DNA from: Tissierellales bacterium
GTDB taxonomy: Bacteria; Bacillota; Clostridia; Tissierellales; Sedimentibacteraceae
Length of the DNA: 64,000 nucleotides
Direction of reading: 5' to 3'
Assembly (NCBI GenBank): GCA_018433765.1
Contig: JAHDQO010000005.1
Coordinates: forward strand, 146,310-210,309
Below, piece by piece: positions 8,946 through 18,407 of this stretch. The translations under genes were made by a program, and so were the position numbers. The notes below the pieces were generated by a model. The model had not been told where the DNA came from. It did not search any database and saw only the letters and a program-made list of their open reading frames with translations. Positions within the stretch are counted from its first letter, which is position 1, and each line of letters begins with the position of its first letter.

Positions 8946-8990
8946 TTAGTAACGAGTAACATGGAAGCTTTACTAGTGTAAAGCATAAGC
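8941..8990 (+). repeat. Intergenic repeat: ACGAGTAACATGG plus GCTTTAC hairpin
   Basis: The phrase TAGTAACGAGTAACATGG is followed by the hairpin GCTTTAC-TAGT-GTAAAGC (8967-8984). It is a short copy of the module that recurs at 12644, 18890, 29520, 56170 and 62360, here placed inside an operon between the MoxR and DUF58 genes. Confidence 0.7.
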
Positions 8991-8997
8991 GAAAGGA

Positions 8998-10110
8998 ATG
9001 GATAGTGAGATGGGAGAAGTTAGTACCATTGTTATTATTGTAGTTTTACTTTATTTGATAAGTACATATTGGAGATATGTAAGCAGTAAAAATGTCTTTA
9101 TTAATATAGATTTTGACAAGTTTAGAATTATAGAAGGTGAAAAAGCTTTATTAATAACAGAAGTTGTTAATAGAAAATTTTTACCTCTGCCAATAATAAA
9201 ATTTAATATGAAAATACCTATACAATTACATAAGAAAAACTATAAAGCTAAAGAGTATATAGATAAAACAGTATATTTATATACATTTATAACATCTCTT
9301 ATAAGCTTTCAGAAAGTAAAGAAAAAAAACGTATTTGTTGCAGAGAAACGTGGATATTATATTTTAAGAAATATAGAAGTAGAACTCATTGATTTATTTG
9401 GGAAATCAAGAGAAAATATAAAATTTAAAAACACACCTCATATGATAGTACATCCAAAACCCGAAAATTTAGGACAGCTTATATTTGATAATAAGAGTTT
9501 ACAAGGAGAGCAAATAGTTAGAAGATGGATAATGCCAGATCCTATACTTTGTTCTGGTGTTAGACAGTATAACATTGGAGATAGTTTTAAAGATATAGAT
9601 TGGAAAGCAACAGCAAAATTAGGTGAATTATATGTCAAAAAATATGAATATACTTCAGATCCATCTCTAATAGTTTTAATAGATGTGCTATTAGATAAAA
9701 GGAAAATATATTTTGATGAACAATATGTTGATAAAGCTGTAAAAATTGCTGCTTCAATAGCTAAATATACATCGAGATTAGGTATACCATTTGGATTAGC
9801 AACAAATGCTTTTGTTAGATATTTAGATATAGAAGCGATAATGCCTGATACGGGAAGTGAACACCTCACAAAAACATATGATTTACTTGCTTGTATATCT
9901 CCTCATCCTAATAATTTTATAAGAAATATTGTTGAACATTATTATAGAAATTATTATGAGAATAATACTTTTATTTTCATGGTTTATAAAATAACTGAAG
10001 AAACATACGAATTAATTTCAAATATATCCAGACATAACAAGATTAAGCTGTTTGTATATAACAAAAGTAATGTAATTTTTAACAACAACGTAGAAATTTT
10101 CAGCATATGA
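8998..10110 (+). CDS. DUF58 domain protein, membrane anchored
   Basis: This 370-residue protein has one N-terminal hydrophobic helix (TIVIIVVLLYLISTY), a beta-rich region and the DUF58 core near residue 195: YNIGDSFKDIDWKATAKLGEL, whose D..K.IDW is the family signature. A vWA-like fold follows, starting at SLIVLIDV. DUF58 proteins are the usual partners of MoxR ATPases. AAAGGA touches the ATG at 8998 directly, so translation may instead begin at the in-frame ATG 9010, which leaves 12 bases of spacing. The next gene encodes the membrane DUF4129 protein, 46 bases on. The role of these clusters (envelope stress or peptidase activation) is not settled even for the family. Confidence 0.85.
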   Translation: MDSEMGEVSTIVIIVVLLYLISTYWRYVSSKNVFINIDFDKFRIIEGEKALLITEVVNRKFLPLPIIKFNMKIPIQLHKKNYKAKEYIDKTVYLYTFITSLISFQKVKKKNVFVAEKRGYYILRNIEVELIDLFGKSRENIKFKNTPHMIVHPKPENLGQLIFDNKSLQGEQIVRRWIMPDPILCSGVRQYNIGDSFKDIDWKATAKLGELYVKKYEYTSDPSLIVLIDVLLDKRKIYFDEQYVDKAVKIAASIAKYTSRLGIPFGLATNAFVRYLDIEAIMPDTGSEHLTKTYDLLACISPHPNNFIRNIVEHYYRNYYENNTFIFMVYKITEETYELISNISRHNKIKLFVYNKSNVIFNNNVEIFSI

Positions 10111-10156
10111 TATTAAGAGTTAAAAGACAAATTTATTTGAAAGGAAAATAGGTAGT

Positions 10157-11476
10157 GTGGTAACATTTGATAAGATAATAGGATTATTAACTAAATCATT
10201 GTATTTAACTTTAAGAGTATTTCTCATTTTTGTAATTCCATTAAATATTCTGTTTTCAAATTTATTTGGAAGCTACAATACTGATATACTATTGATAGTA
10301 AGTATATTATTATACTTAATTAGTTTATTAATAACAAAACAAATATTAAGTACAGAAGAAAACAAGCAAAAAAATACAAAGATTTTTCTATTTATTAGTT
10401 TAATATTATCAGTAGTTTTATCATTAATTTTGTTTAAAAACATGCCAATTTATATTTATGCTCTAGGTATACTTTATTTTATTTTTTTATTGTATGATAG
10501 TGTTAAAAACAGTACACGTAAAGAAAATTTAGATAGAGAATTAAATTCAACTATAAAGACAATATTAATATTTATTGTTCTTATCGTATTAGCTAAGATT
10601 TCTTTAGATAAGCTAGCTGTAAGTTTAAATAGATATTTAATATTATATTTTTTAATATCATTAGTTTACTTATGTAGAATAAATATTAAATCCGAATACG
10701 AATCAATGTATCATGATACTATAAATAAATCTAAGAATATGGTTTTATTTAATATAATCTCTGTAGCATTGATAGCTTTTCTGTATTTATCAAAAGATAT
10801 TACATACATAATAATAAATGGCTTCAAATATTTTACAGGTATAATACTGAAATTTGCAGAATTTGTTATAACTAAAATAATATATTATATTGCTTACTTT
10901 TTTGTTTTTTTAATAAGCAAAACACCATTATTTAAGAAAAAAATAGAATATGAGGATATAAACATTTCAGATATAGAAAGTACTAAAATTGTATTAGAAT
11001 CTAGTTCTGGAAGTAATATAATTGGATATATAATTAAATCATTATTATTAATATTTTTCATACTAATAATAATTAAAATTATTAAAGCTATATATAAAAA
11101 AATAGCAGAATATTTAACAAAACAATCAGAAACTGAAGATACAGAGGAAAAAGAATTTGTTTATGAAGGTGGATATTTATTAAATAATATTAAAAATAGG
11201 ATTCAAAATATTATGAATAAATTAAGAAGTAAAGAAGAACTATATTACATTAGAAAAATCTATAAAAATAATGTTAATAAACTTATATCAAAAGGATATA
11301 TGTTTAAGAAATATTATACACCAAATGAGTATATAAAGAAATTACCTCAAGAACAAGTGAAAGAACTTAAATTTAATGAGTTAACTAAAGCATATAATGA
11401 TTATAGATACGGACATAATATGTCAGTAAAATACAAACAATACAGTGAAAGTGAGTACAACAATAATACAGAATAA
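10157..11476 (+). CDS. Multipass membrane protein with C-terminal DUF4129
   Basis: The protein has 439 residues. The first 250 hold about eight hydrophobic helices, and a further helix (IGYIIKSLLLIFFILIIIKI) lies near residues 293-312. The cytosolic tail ends with YYTPNEYIKKLPQEQVKELK then LTKAYNDYRYG, the DUF4129 pattern found at the C-terminus of TgpA-type transglutaminases. No transglutaminase Cys-His-Asp region is seen, so this is the form where only the membrane part and DUF4129 remain. The start is GTG at 10157 behind GAAAGGAAAATAGG. It completes the MoxR-DUF58-DUF4129 operon. A weak AATTGTGT..ACACAATT hairpin lies just after the stop. Confidence 0.75.
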   Translation: MVTFDKIIGLLTKSLYLTLRVFLIFVIPLNILFSNLFGSYNTDILLIVSILLYLISLLITKQILSTEENKQKNTKIFLFISLILSVVLSLILFKNMPIYIYALGILYFIFLLYDSVKNSTRKENLDRELNSTIKTILIFIVLIVLAKISLDKLAVSLNRYLILYFLISLVYLCRINIKSEYESMYHDTINKSKNMVLFNIISVALIAFLYLSKDITYIIINGFKYFTGIILKFAEFVITKIIYYIAYFFVFLISKTPLFKKKIEYEDINISDIESTKIVLESSSGSNIIGYIIKSLLLIFFILIIIKIIKAIYKKIAEYLTKQSETEDTEEKEFVYEGGYLLNNIKNRIQNIMNKLRSKEELYYIRKIYKNNVNKLISKGYMFKKYYTPNEYIKKLPQEQVKELKFNELTKAYNDYRYGHNMSVKYKQYSESEYNNNTE

Positions 11477-11522
11477 TAGACAATTGTGTTCGTATAAAAC
11501 ACACAATTACTGTAAAATGCAT

Positions 11523-11551
11523 TTGACTTAAACACAAAAAAGAGATATGAT
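11523..11551 (+). promoter_or_regulatory. Sigma-A promoter for tdh
   Basis: TTGACT (11523-11528), a 17-base spacer and TATGAT (11546-11551) form a near-consensus promoter. Its position rules out translation starting at the in-frame ATG 11547 and supports the start at 11586. Confidence 0.75.
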
Positions 11552-11585
11552 ATATTCAAAGAAAATAGAAAAGAGGGATATGTCT

Positions 11586-12623
11586 ATGTCTAATATGATG
11601 GATGCTTTAGTTAAAAAATATGCCGAACCGGGATTGTGGCTGGAAAAAGTTTCAATACCAAGTCCGGGTCAAGATGAAGTTTTAATAAAGTTACATAAGA
11701 CTGCAATTTGTGGAACCGATATACACATATATAATTGGGATGAATGGTCACAAAAAACTATACCTGTCCCAATGACTATAGGACATGAATTTGTTGGAGA
11801 AATTATTGAACTGGGAGAAGGAGTAAAAGACATAAAGGTTGGAGATATAGTATCTGGAGAAGGACATATTGTATGTGGAAAATGCAGAAACTGTTTAGCA
11901 GGTAGAAGGCATTTATGTAAAGATACTCAAGGCGTAGGAGTGAACAGAACAGGTATTTTCTCAGAGTATGCTGTTTTACCAGTATCTAACATATGGCTTT
12001 GCGATCCTAATATTTCTGAAGAAGTGTTAAGTATTTTTGACCCACTTGGAAACGCTGTCCACACAGCTCTTTCATTTGACTTATTAGGAGAAGACGTTTT
12101 AATAACAGGTGCTGGACCTATAGGTATAATGGCAGCAGCAATAGCTAAACATGCAGGAGCAAGATTTGTTGTTGTAACAGATGTTAATGACTATAGACTT
12201 GAACTAGCAAAAAAAATGGGAGCAACAAGAGTTGTAAATCCAACTAAAGAGACTTTAAATGATGTAATAAAAGAATTAGAAATGAAAGAAGGCTTTGATG
12301 TCGGACTTGAAATGTCTGGAAATGCATCAGCATTTAACGATATGATAGATGTAATGTTCCACGGTGGTAAAATAGCTATGTTAGGCATACAAGGACCAGA
12401 AACAAAGATAGACTGGAATAAAGTTGTATTTAATGGATTATTCTTAAAAGGAATATATGGAAGAGAAATGTTTGAAACATGGTACAAAATGTCATCAATG
12501 CTTCAATCTGGACTAAATATAGAACCTATTATAACACATAAATTTAATTACAAGGAATTTAAAAAAGGCTTCGAAATAATGAAAAGCGGACAGTCAGGTA
12601 AAGTAATCTTAGAATGGAATTGA
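11586..12623 (+). CDS. tdh: L-threonine 3-dehydrogenase
   Basis: This zinc-dependent medium-chain dehydrogenase oxidises L-threonine to 2-amino-3-ketobutyrate with NAD. From ATG 11586 it has 345 residues, close to the E. coli enzyme (341). It shows the N-terminal [17 protein letters not shown], the catalytic zinc region [22 protein letters not shown], the structural zinc loop [15 protein letters not shown], and the NAD fold GAGPIG. The IYNWDEW block separates Tdh from sorbitol dehydrogenases. GAGGG lies eight bases upstream; another ATG six bases earlier is too close. The kbl gene for the next step lies 546 bases downstream beyond a repeat array, so the two enzymes form a pathway but perhaps not one tight operon. 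Confidence 0.95.
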   Translation: MSNMMDALVKKYAEPGLWLEKVSIPSPGQDEVLIKLHKTAICGTDIHIYNWDEWSQKTIPVPMTIGHEFVGEIIELGEGVKDIKVGDIVSGEGHIVCGKCRNCLAGRRHLCKDTQGVGVNRTGIFSEYAVLPVSNIWLCDPNISEEVLSIFDPLGNAVHTALSFDLLGEDVLITGAGPIGIMAAAIAKHAGARFVVVTDVNDYRLELAKKMGATRVVNPTKETLNDVIKELEMKEGFDVGLEMSGNASAFNDMIDVMFHGGKIAMLGIQGPETKIDWNKVVFNGLFLKGIYGREMFETWYKMSSMLQSGLNIEPIITHKFNYKEFKKGFEIMKSGQSGKVILEWN

Positions 12624-12643
12624 TAAAAAAATGAAAAATGATA

Positions 12644-12910
12644 AACGATAAACTAGAAACATGGAAACTTTACTGACGTAAAGTATTAATAAATAGAACG
12701 AGAGACGAGAAATGAGAAACGAGGAACATGGAAACTTTACTAATGTAAAGTATTAATAAAATAGAACGAGGGACGATAAATGAGAAACGAGCAATATGGA
12801 ACTTTACTTATGTAAAGTATTTAATAAAATAAAACGAGAGACGATAAATGAGAAACGAGCAATATGGAAACTTTACTTATGTAAAGTATTTAATAAAATA
12901 ATAAAATAAA
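12644..12910 (+). repeat. Tandem repeat, four units of about 68 bp each with a hairpin
   Basis: Units begin with AACG at 12644 (short, 53 bp), 12697, 12765 and 12833; the last three have a 68-bp period. Each holds a purine-rich part (AACGAGAGACGA..GAGAAACGAG), then ATGGAAACTTTAC-nnnn-GTAAAGT, a 7-bp hairpin, and TATTAATAAAAT. Units 3 and 4 differ by only a few bases. There is no open frame and no CRISPR-like unique spacer. Confidence 0.85.
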
Positions 12911-13165
12911 TTTTCATTAGAAAATTTATACCATGTTACTCGTTATTAATTACTACTTACTCGTTACTGATTACTCATTCATTACGTCATCCTGAGCGTT
13001 AGTCGAAGGATCTTGAGTTAGATGTAGAGTTGCAAAGTTTGAAGTTGCAAAGAAATAATTCCGTGTATTTCTGTGGTTAATTAAAGATTTACGAAGAATG
13101 AGTAAATCATCATTTAACTATCAATTGTACACTATCAACTATAAATTAAATAAGTTTGGAGGGTG
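12911..13165 (+). repeat. Mosaic of intergenic repeat modules before kbl
   Basis: Modules in order: ACCATGTTACTCGTT phrases (12932-12980), GTCATCCTGAGCG..CGAAGGATCTT (12984-13014), an AAAGTTTGAAGTTGCAAAG linker, ATTCCGTGT..CTGTGGTTAA (13058-13084), the GATTTAC..GTAAATC hairpin (13087-13108), and CTATCAATTGTACACTATC (13118-13136). The TTACTCGTT part is complementary to the AACGAGTAAC-like part of the tandem array, so array and mosaic could fold together. No gene is present. Confidence 0.75.
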
Positions 13166-13169
13166 AAAA

Positions 13170-14360
13170 ATGTTTAAAAAAGCAAAAGAAGCGTATCAGA
13201 GTCAGTTAAAAGAAATTAGAGATAGCGGATTATGGAAAGATGAAAGAATTATAACAACACCGCAAAAAGGCAGAATAAACACTACACAAGTTGATGGAGT
13301 TCTTAACATGTGTGCAAATAACTACTTAGGATTAGCTAACAATTCTTTAGTAAGAGAAGCTGCTAAAGCAAGTTATGATAATTGGGGATATGGATTATCA
13401 TCAGTTAGATTTATATGTGGAACTCAAGAAATACATAAAAAATTAGAGCAAAAATTAACAGAATTCTTAGAAACAGAAGATACAATATTATATTCTTCAT
13501 GTTTTGATGCAAATGGAGGATTGTTTGAAACAATTACGACAAAAGAAGATGCAATAATAAGTGATGAACTTAACCACGCCAGTATAATTGACGGGGTAAG
13601 ACTTAGCAAAGCAAAAAGATATAGATATAAAAACAATGATATGTCAGATTTGGAAGCACAATTAATTCAAGCAGAAAAAGATGGAGCTCGTCTAAAACTA
13701 ATAGCTACAGACGGGGTATTCTCAATGGATGGTATTATAGCAAATCTCAAGGGAATATGTGATTTAGCAGATAAATATGATGCTCTTGTAATGGTAGATG
13801 ACAGCCATGCAGTAGGATTTGTTGGAAAACATGGAAAAGGAACGCCGGAATATAGAGATGTTATAGGCAGAGTAGATATAATTACAGGAACATTAGGGAA
13901 AGCTTTAGGAGGAGCAAGCGGAGGATATACAAGTGGAAGAAAAGAAATAATTGATTTATTGAGACAACGTTCAAGACCTTATTTATTCTCAAATACTTTA
14001 GCACCTGCTATAGCTTCAGCATCATTAAAAGTTCTTGAAATGCTTACAGAAAGCACAGAATATAGAGATAAAGTTGAAGAAAATACTAAATATTTTAGAA
14101 AGAAAATAAAAGAATTGGGATTTGATATAGTAGAAGGAGAACATCCAATAGTTCCAATAATGTTAGGAGATGCTGTATTATCACAAAAAATGGCAGAAAA
14201 AATGCTTGAAAAAGGAGTATATGTAATAGGATTCTATTATCCTGTAGTTCCAAAAGGAAAAGCAAGAATTAGAACACAAATATCAGCCGCTCATTCAAAA
14301 GAAGACTTAGATTTCGCAATAAATGCATTCAAAGAAGCAAAAGAAGAATTAGGAATTTAG
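13170..14360 (+). CDS. kbl: Glycine C-acetyltransferase (2-amino-3-ketobutyrate CoA ligase)
   Basis: This is a PLP enzyme of the alpha-oxoamine synthase family, 396 residues as in E. coli Kbl. It cleaves 2-amino-3-ketobutyrate with CoA to glycine and acetyl-CoA. It shows [11 protein letters not shown], the substrate loop [29 protein letters not shown], and the PLP lysine in [14 protein letters not shown] near residue 244. The C-terminal [13 protein letters not shown] part reads [24 protein letters not shown] lies six bases upstream. With tdh it converts threonine to glycine plus acetyl-CoA, which suits an amino-acid-fermenting anaerobe. A terminator shared with the opposite-facing RiPP cluster follows. 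Confidence 0.95.
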   Translation: MFKKAKEAYQSQLKEIRDSGLWKDERIITTPQKGRINTTQVDGVLNMCANNYLGLANNSLVREAAKASYDNWGYGLSSVRFICGTQEIHKKLEQKLTEFLETEDTILYSSCFDANGGLFETITTKEDAIISDELNHASIIDGVRLSKAKRYRYKNNDMSDLEAQLIQAEKDGARLKLIATDGVFSMDGIIANLKGICDLADKYDALVMVDDSHAVGFVGKHGKGTPEYRDVIGRVDIITGTLGKALGGASGGYTSGRKEIIDLLRQRSRPYLFSNTLAPAIASASLKVLEMLTESTEYRDKVEENTKYFRKKIKELGFDIVEGEHPIVPIMLGDAVLSQKMAEKMLEKGVYVIGFYYPVVPKGKARIRTQISAAHSKEDLDFAINAFKEAKEELGI

Positions 14361-14412
14361 TAAATTTAAAATTAAAAATGTAAAATTTAAAGTGAAATAC
14401 GAAATTACAATT

Positions 14413-14445
14413 AAAAAAAATCTGCTGAAACATGCAGATTTTTTT
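14413..14445. terminator. Bidirectional terminator between kbl and the RiPP cluster
   Basis: The stem AAAAAATCTGC / GCAGATTTTTT encloses TGAAACAT and has an A-run on one side and a T-run on the other, so it can stop transcripts from both directions. Its 3' T-run includes the first bases of the peptidase stop codon. The AT phrase AAAATTAAAAATGTAAAATT precedes it (14365-14384). Confidence 0.85.
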
Positions 14446-15247
14446 ATACTTTAGGTTGAAGATAATGATGACTTAAATTTTTATATACTTCATAAAGATT
14501 TTTTTCAATTTTCTTATAAATTGCATTAAAATATAAAGAACCATACTCATAAAATATTGTTGAATCTAAATTAGGATAGTTGTAATAGTGATTTTCTTTT
14601 ATACCAAAGTCTTTTCTGATAGTATTTTCATAATATCGTGCATAACCTTCTTTCCACTCATAAAATGTAATATATTTAATGTCATTTAAATTCAGCTTTT
14701 CAAATAATTCTTGCTTCATAAGTATAGAGTCATTAACCATGTTCTGTTCTAATAGCAGTACAGATTTTAAATAATATTTAATAAAATATTTATTTGAATA
14801 GTCAAAATTATAATATATATCCCACATCATCTTATCTATATTAAGTTCTTTTTTTATCAGCATTTCATAATTTTCGTATTGATAGCAGTGAACAAATTCA
14901 TGAAATACATAAATCATATTAATTTTGCTTTTAACGATTTCTTTTCCTAAAATACAGCATGCTTTATATTTAAATTCTTGTACAGGAAATGACGCAGCTG
15001 TTCTATCAGAAAAGTTTTTTTTCATAGTTACTTTTTTTGCATATTCATATCTATTAGTAATCTCATTATATTCATATATAGAAATAGTATTAAACTCTGC
15101 AATTCCTATTGGATATAGTTTATTAAAAAATGGATATAGTTTGTTTATTTTTTTATAATTTGAAATTACATTTGATAAAAAATTCTCTAACATGATGAAT
15201 TTACCACCTCTATATTCAAAGATTAAGCTTACAATTTTATCAAGCAT
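14444..15247 (-). CDS. HExxH zinc metallopeptidase-like protein of the RiPP cluster
   Basis: This 267-residue cytosolic protein is of no family I can name. It carries HEFVH (residues 116-120 from the first ATG) and, 80 residues later, EWKEGYARYYE (197-207), whose glutamate could be the third zinc ligand of a gluzincin-like fold. The sequence is rich in Tyr, Asn, Lys and Ile. ATG 15247 overlaps the exporter stop by eight bases (ATGCTTGA), indicating coupling; an internal ATG at 15193 behind GAGGTGG is an alternative that removes 18 residues. As the last gene of the operon, after an exporter without a C39 peptidase domain, it is a good candidate for the leader peptidase (inference), or for an immunity protease. 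Confidence 0.65.
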   Translation of the reverse strand: MLDKIVSLIFEYRGGKFIMLENFLSNVISNYKKINKLYPFFNKLYPIGIAEFNTISIYEYNEITNRYEYAKKVTMKKNFSDRTAASFPVQEFKYKACCILGKEIVKSKINMIYVFHEFVHCYQYENYEMLIKKELNIDKMMWDIYYNFDYSNKYFIKYYLKSVLLLEQNMVNDSILMKQELFEKLNLNDIKYITFYEWKEGYARYYENTIRKDFGIKENHYYNYPNLDSTIFYEYGSLYFNAIYKKIEKNLYEVYKNLSHHYLQPKV

Positions 15248-16940
15248 TGTTAGTACTGTAAATTTGATTATAAAAAAGTTTATTGAATGTTTTTGAATTA
15301 TTTAAAGCATCATCAATACTTGAATATATCTCACATCCATTATCTAAATCTGTAAGTACTACTACTTTGTCCATGTCATTTATACTAGAAAATCTGTGTG
15401 ATATTTTTATTATTGTCTTTCCTTCAATATACTTTTCTATGCATTCAAATAATTTATTTTCAGATTCAGAATCTAATGCTGATGTAGATTCATCAAAAAC
15501 TATTAAATCAGGATCATACATTAACATTCTTGCTATATTTATCTTTTGTTTTTGTCCACCAGATAAATTACCACCAGTGTCTAATAAATCAATATCAATA
15601 CTTCCAACATCATTTATTAAATCTTTCATAAAAGGTTCATTGCATATTTTATCTAGTAAATGTTCATTATATTTATTTTCTATACCGATAACAATATTTG
15701 ATTTTAAACTTCCGGGAAATATACTTACATTTTGATTAACAACAAAAACTTTACTTCTTAGAGATTCTAATGAATATTCGTTTAGTTTGATATCATTAAT
15801 ATAAATTTTGCTGCTTTGATATAGGCCTAAAAGAATATTCAGTAAAGTTGATTTACCTACACCAGATTTGCCAACCAATGCTAATTTATCTCCCTTTTTT
15901 ATACAAAACTTTGTATTTTTTAGAATATTACTTACACTATTATCATATGAAAAATTATCAAGGTTAAATTCTAATGTATCTATGTTGTTCAAAGTTTTTG
16001 TACCAGTATTTATTTCATTTTTTAAAAAAACACTATCATTTAAAAATAAAATAGAAGCTCTTAAGTCTCTTAAACCTATATTTGTATTTTTTAATTCTAC
16101 AAGTGCATTAAAATATATATTTAAAATCATTTGTATGAAAATTATATCTTGTAAATAAAATTCATTTTTCAAATACAAAAAAACGCAAAATACTAATATT
16201 AATATCTTAATTATAGTAATTATCCCTTCTAGAATAATGCTTACTTTACCGGCATAAATATTTACTTTATTATTTTCACTTTCTATTTTTTCTACATATT
16301 TTGATACTTTATTAGAAAAGTTATTATATTTAAAACTTTGCTTTATGAAATCAATGTTTTTGCATAAATTAATAATATTTTTAAAGTTAGTAGAAGTTAA
16401 ATTTTGCATTTTTAAACATAAATTCTGCAATTTTAAATTTAATCTCTTATAGAATATAACATTAACAATAAATAATGCAACAAAAAGGGCAGTAATAACA
16501 AAATTAAAAGTCGAGGATATTATTAAACTTATACAAATAGTAATAATTGAAACTATAAATCTTGTTACATTATTACATATAAAATTTGATATATTATTTA
16601 AACTATCATTGATTCTTGAAACGTAATAAGTTGTATCAAAATTTTTCAACAATGAATAATCTACTTTAAACATAGATTCATATAGTTGTTTAGATTCTTT
16701 AACTTTAATATTTTTATTAAATTGATATCTAATAAAGTTGCTTAAATATCTTAGGAAATAAATTAATAGTATACATACTAAAATACTAATACCATATATG
16801 TAAAAATCTCTATTAAGTTCTACTAAACTTAACATCTCTCTAATTAAAATAGGATTAATAAATTGCAAAATAACAACAATAGAATTTAATATTAAAAAGA
16901 TTAGAATGTATTTAATATATTTCTTAATATAATGTTTCAT
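15240..16940 (-). CDS. ABC exporter (fused permease-ATPase) of the RiPP cluster
   Basis: This is a 566-residue half-transporter. Six hydrophobic helices fill the first 300 residues, beginning KYILIFLILNSIVVILQFIN. The ATPase follows, with Walker A GKSGVGKST near residue 359, a Q-loop region VVNQNVSIFPG, signature LSGGQKQKINIARM and Walker B LIVFDESTSALDS. No C39 peptidase precedes the membrane domain. It works as a homodimer in the membrane and most likely exports the modified peptide. It lies between the maturase gene (45 bases upstream) and the peptidase gene, which it overlaps by eight bases. The A/T content is very high even for this genome. Confidence 0.88.
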   Translation of the reverse strand: MKHYIKKYIKYILIFLILNSIVVILQFINPILIREMLSLVELNRDFYIYGISILVCILLIYFLRYLSNFIRYQFNKNIKVKESKQLYESMFKVDYSLLKNFDTTYYVSRINDSLNNISNFICNNVTRFIVSIITICISLIISSTFNFVITALFVALFIVNVIFYKRLNLKLQNLCLKMQNLTSTNFKNIINLCKNIDFIKQSFKYNNFSNKVSKYVEKIESENNKVNIYAGKVSIILEGIITIIKILILVFCVFLYLKNEFYLQDIIFIQMILNIYFNALVELKNTNIGLRDLRASILFLNDSVFLKNEINTGTKTLNNIDTLEFNLDNFSYDNSVSNILKNTKFCIKKGDKLALVGKSGVGKSTLLNILLGLYQSSKIYINDIKLNEYSLESLRSKVFVVNQNVSIFPGSLKSNIVIGIENKYNEHLLDKICNEPFMKDLINDVGSIDIDLLDTGGNLSGGQKQKINIARMLMYDPDLIVFDESTSALDSESENKLFECIEKYIEGKTIIKISHRFSSINDMDKVVVLTDLDNGCEIYSSIDDALNNSKTFNKLFYNQIYSTNNA

Positions 16941-16985
16941 TCTCTATACTCCAATCTAATATATTGATATTTATTTGTTTATGAA

Positions 16986-18290
16986 TTAACCACAAGATAT
17001 TTTGGTTTTTTCAATTGCATCTTTAGCATCAGCTTGTAAGAAATCGCAAAAATATGATATATGATCTGTTAAAGATCCATATACTTTATAAGCAATAGCT
17101 CTACACCCTCCACCGCATATATGTCTGTAACTGCAATCTTTACATTTTTCTATATCATCAACACTTAAATTAGATAACAGTTTTGTTATGTCACTATTAA
17201 TTAATTCTTCATACCAGTTTTCATTTAAAATATTGCTAATTTTAAGCTCTTTGGTCATTAAATTTTGGCAAGGATAAATATTACCGGCTGGATCTAGCGC
17301 TATAATACTAGTTGCTGCACCGCATGCGAGTTTATTTAAAATACTGATAAAATTAACATTTTTAGGGCGTATACTACTAGGATTTTCTAGCTTTCTATAT
17401 TTTGGTACTAAAGGAATTTCACTATAATTATTAGGTATAAACCATCCATGTGTACTTTCTATTCCATATTCTTCATAGAGCTGTTTTGAAAAATGTTCAA
17501 CATCATCAATATTATTTTTATTAACAACACTTCGAACTAAAATTTTATCTTTATTATATTCTGAAAATAGCTTAAGTGTTGAAATTATATCATAATAATT
17601 AACATCACTCCTGTTTTTAGAGTTTATGTTAATATCAAAACTGTCGAGACTTACAGTAAATTTATCTACTATGTCTATCAAATCGTAGAATTGATCCTTT
17701 AGAAGACTGCCATTAGTTAGCACTTCAATATATGTATTTTTATCCTTCACTGATAATATTAATTCTTTTAAATCTTTTCTTATTAAAGGTTCTCCACCAG
17801 TGAAAATAAATTTAACAACACCTTGCTTTTTTAATTTCTTTAATATTTTTATCCATTCAGATGTACTGAATTCTTTATAATCTTTATTAATAAGTGTTCT
17901 ATTATAGCAGTATGAACAATTAAAATTACATCTTAATGTTGCATGTATATAAGCTACTTTTAAATTACCTTGCTTTAATTTTTTTAAATAGCCAATATGA
18001 TTTAATTTTTCTATTTGCATATCATTATTGGAAGCGAATAATATTTTTACTTCTATTAATTTATTGATGAATTTATTTATTTCATCATTACATACATCTA
18101 AATTATATTTCGAGATAAAGTAATTTCTTATCTCATTGATAGAGATATTGCCATTGCTATTATAGATATAATCAATTAAATTTTTTGATTTTTCATTTAT
18201 TTCTATATATTTATCATTTAACGGACTATAAATAAAATATTTATTATTTTTATTTATTTCTATATATTTATCATCATAATATACTTTCAT
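16986..18290 (-). CDS. Radical SAM-SPASM peptide maturase with N-terminal RRE-like domain
   Basis: The protein has 434 residues in three parts. Residues 1-90 are PqqD/RRE-like (small beta strands such as YIEINEKSKNLIDYIY, then helices), fit to bind a leader peptide. The radical SAM barrel has C121, C125 and C128 in LRCNFNCSYCYN and the GGEPL motif near 165. The SPASM end has CGAATSIIALDPAGNIYPC near 328-346 and CKDCSYRHICGGGC near 383-396, ending with a further Cys, enough for two auxiliary iron-sulfur clusters. The family installs thioether or C-C links in ribosomal peptides, and precedents with this layout form Cys sulfur-to-carbon bonds. The SD is GGTGATG. It sits 117 bases after the precursor gene, with a hairpin between. 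Confidence 0.9.
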   Translation of the reverse strand: MKVYYDDKYIEINKNNKYFIYSPLNDKYIEINEKSKNLIDYIYNSNGNISINEIRNYFISKYNLDVCNDEINKFINKLIEVKILFASNNDMQIEKLNHIGYLKKLKQGNLKVAYIHATLRCNFNCSYCYNRTLINKDYKEFSTSEWIKILKKLKKQGVVKFIFTGGEPLIRKDLKELILSVKDKNTYIEVLTNGSLLKDQFYDLIDIVDKFTVSLDSFDININSKNRSDVNYYDIISTLKLFSEYNKDKILVRSVVNKNNIDDVEHFSKQLYEEYGIESTHGWFIPNNYSEIPLVPKYRKLENPSSIRPKNVNFISILNKLACGAATSIIALDPAGNIYPCQNLMTKELKISNILNENWYEELINSDITKLLSNLSVDDIEKCKDCSYRHICGGGCRAIAYKVYGSLTDHISYFCDFLQADAKDAIEKTKISCG

Positions 18291-18358
18291 AATTCATCAC
18301 CATATTTATTATTTTTTAAAACTAATTTCACATATTTATAAATACTTAATAATATGTT

Positions 18359-18390
18359 TACCCTGATAGATATAAATATCTATCAGGGTA
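18359..18390. promoter_or_regulatory. 14-bp hairpin between RiPP precursor and maturase genes
   Basis: TACCCTGATAGATA / TATCTATCAGGGTA is a perfect 14-bp stem around TAAA. It lies 17 bases after the precursor stop. No long T-run follows on the minus strand, so it looks more like a partial terminator or an mRNA 3'-end stabiliser that keeps precursor expression above that of the enzymes. Confidence 0.7.
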
Positions 18391-18407
18391 TTAAAACTGC
18401 TTTTTTA

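Noticed and set aside
11477..11522. Terminator after the DUF4129 gene
   Set aside because: AATTGTGT..ACACAATT forms only an 8-bp weak stem with no T-run; it may be a chance repeat.
12644..12910. CRISPR-like array
   Set aside because: The units repeat end to end without unique spacers, the hairpins vary, and no cas gene is near.
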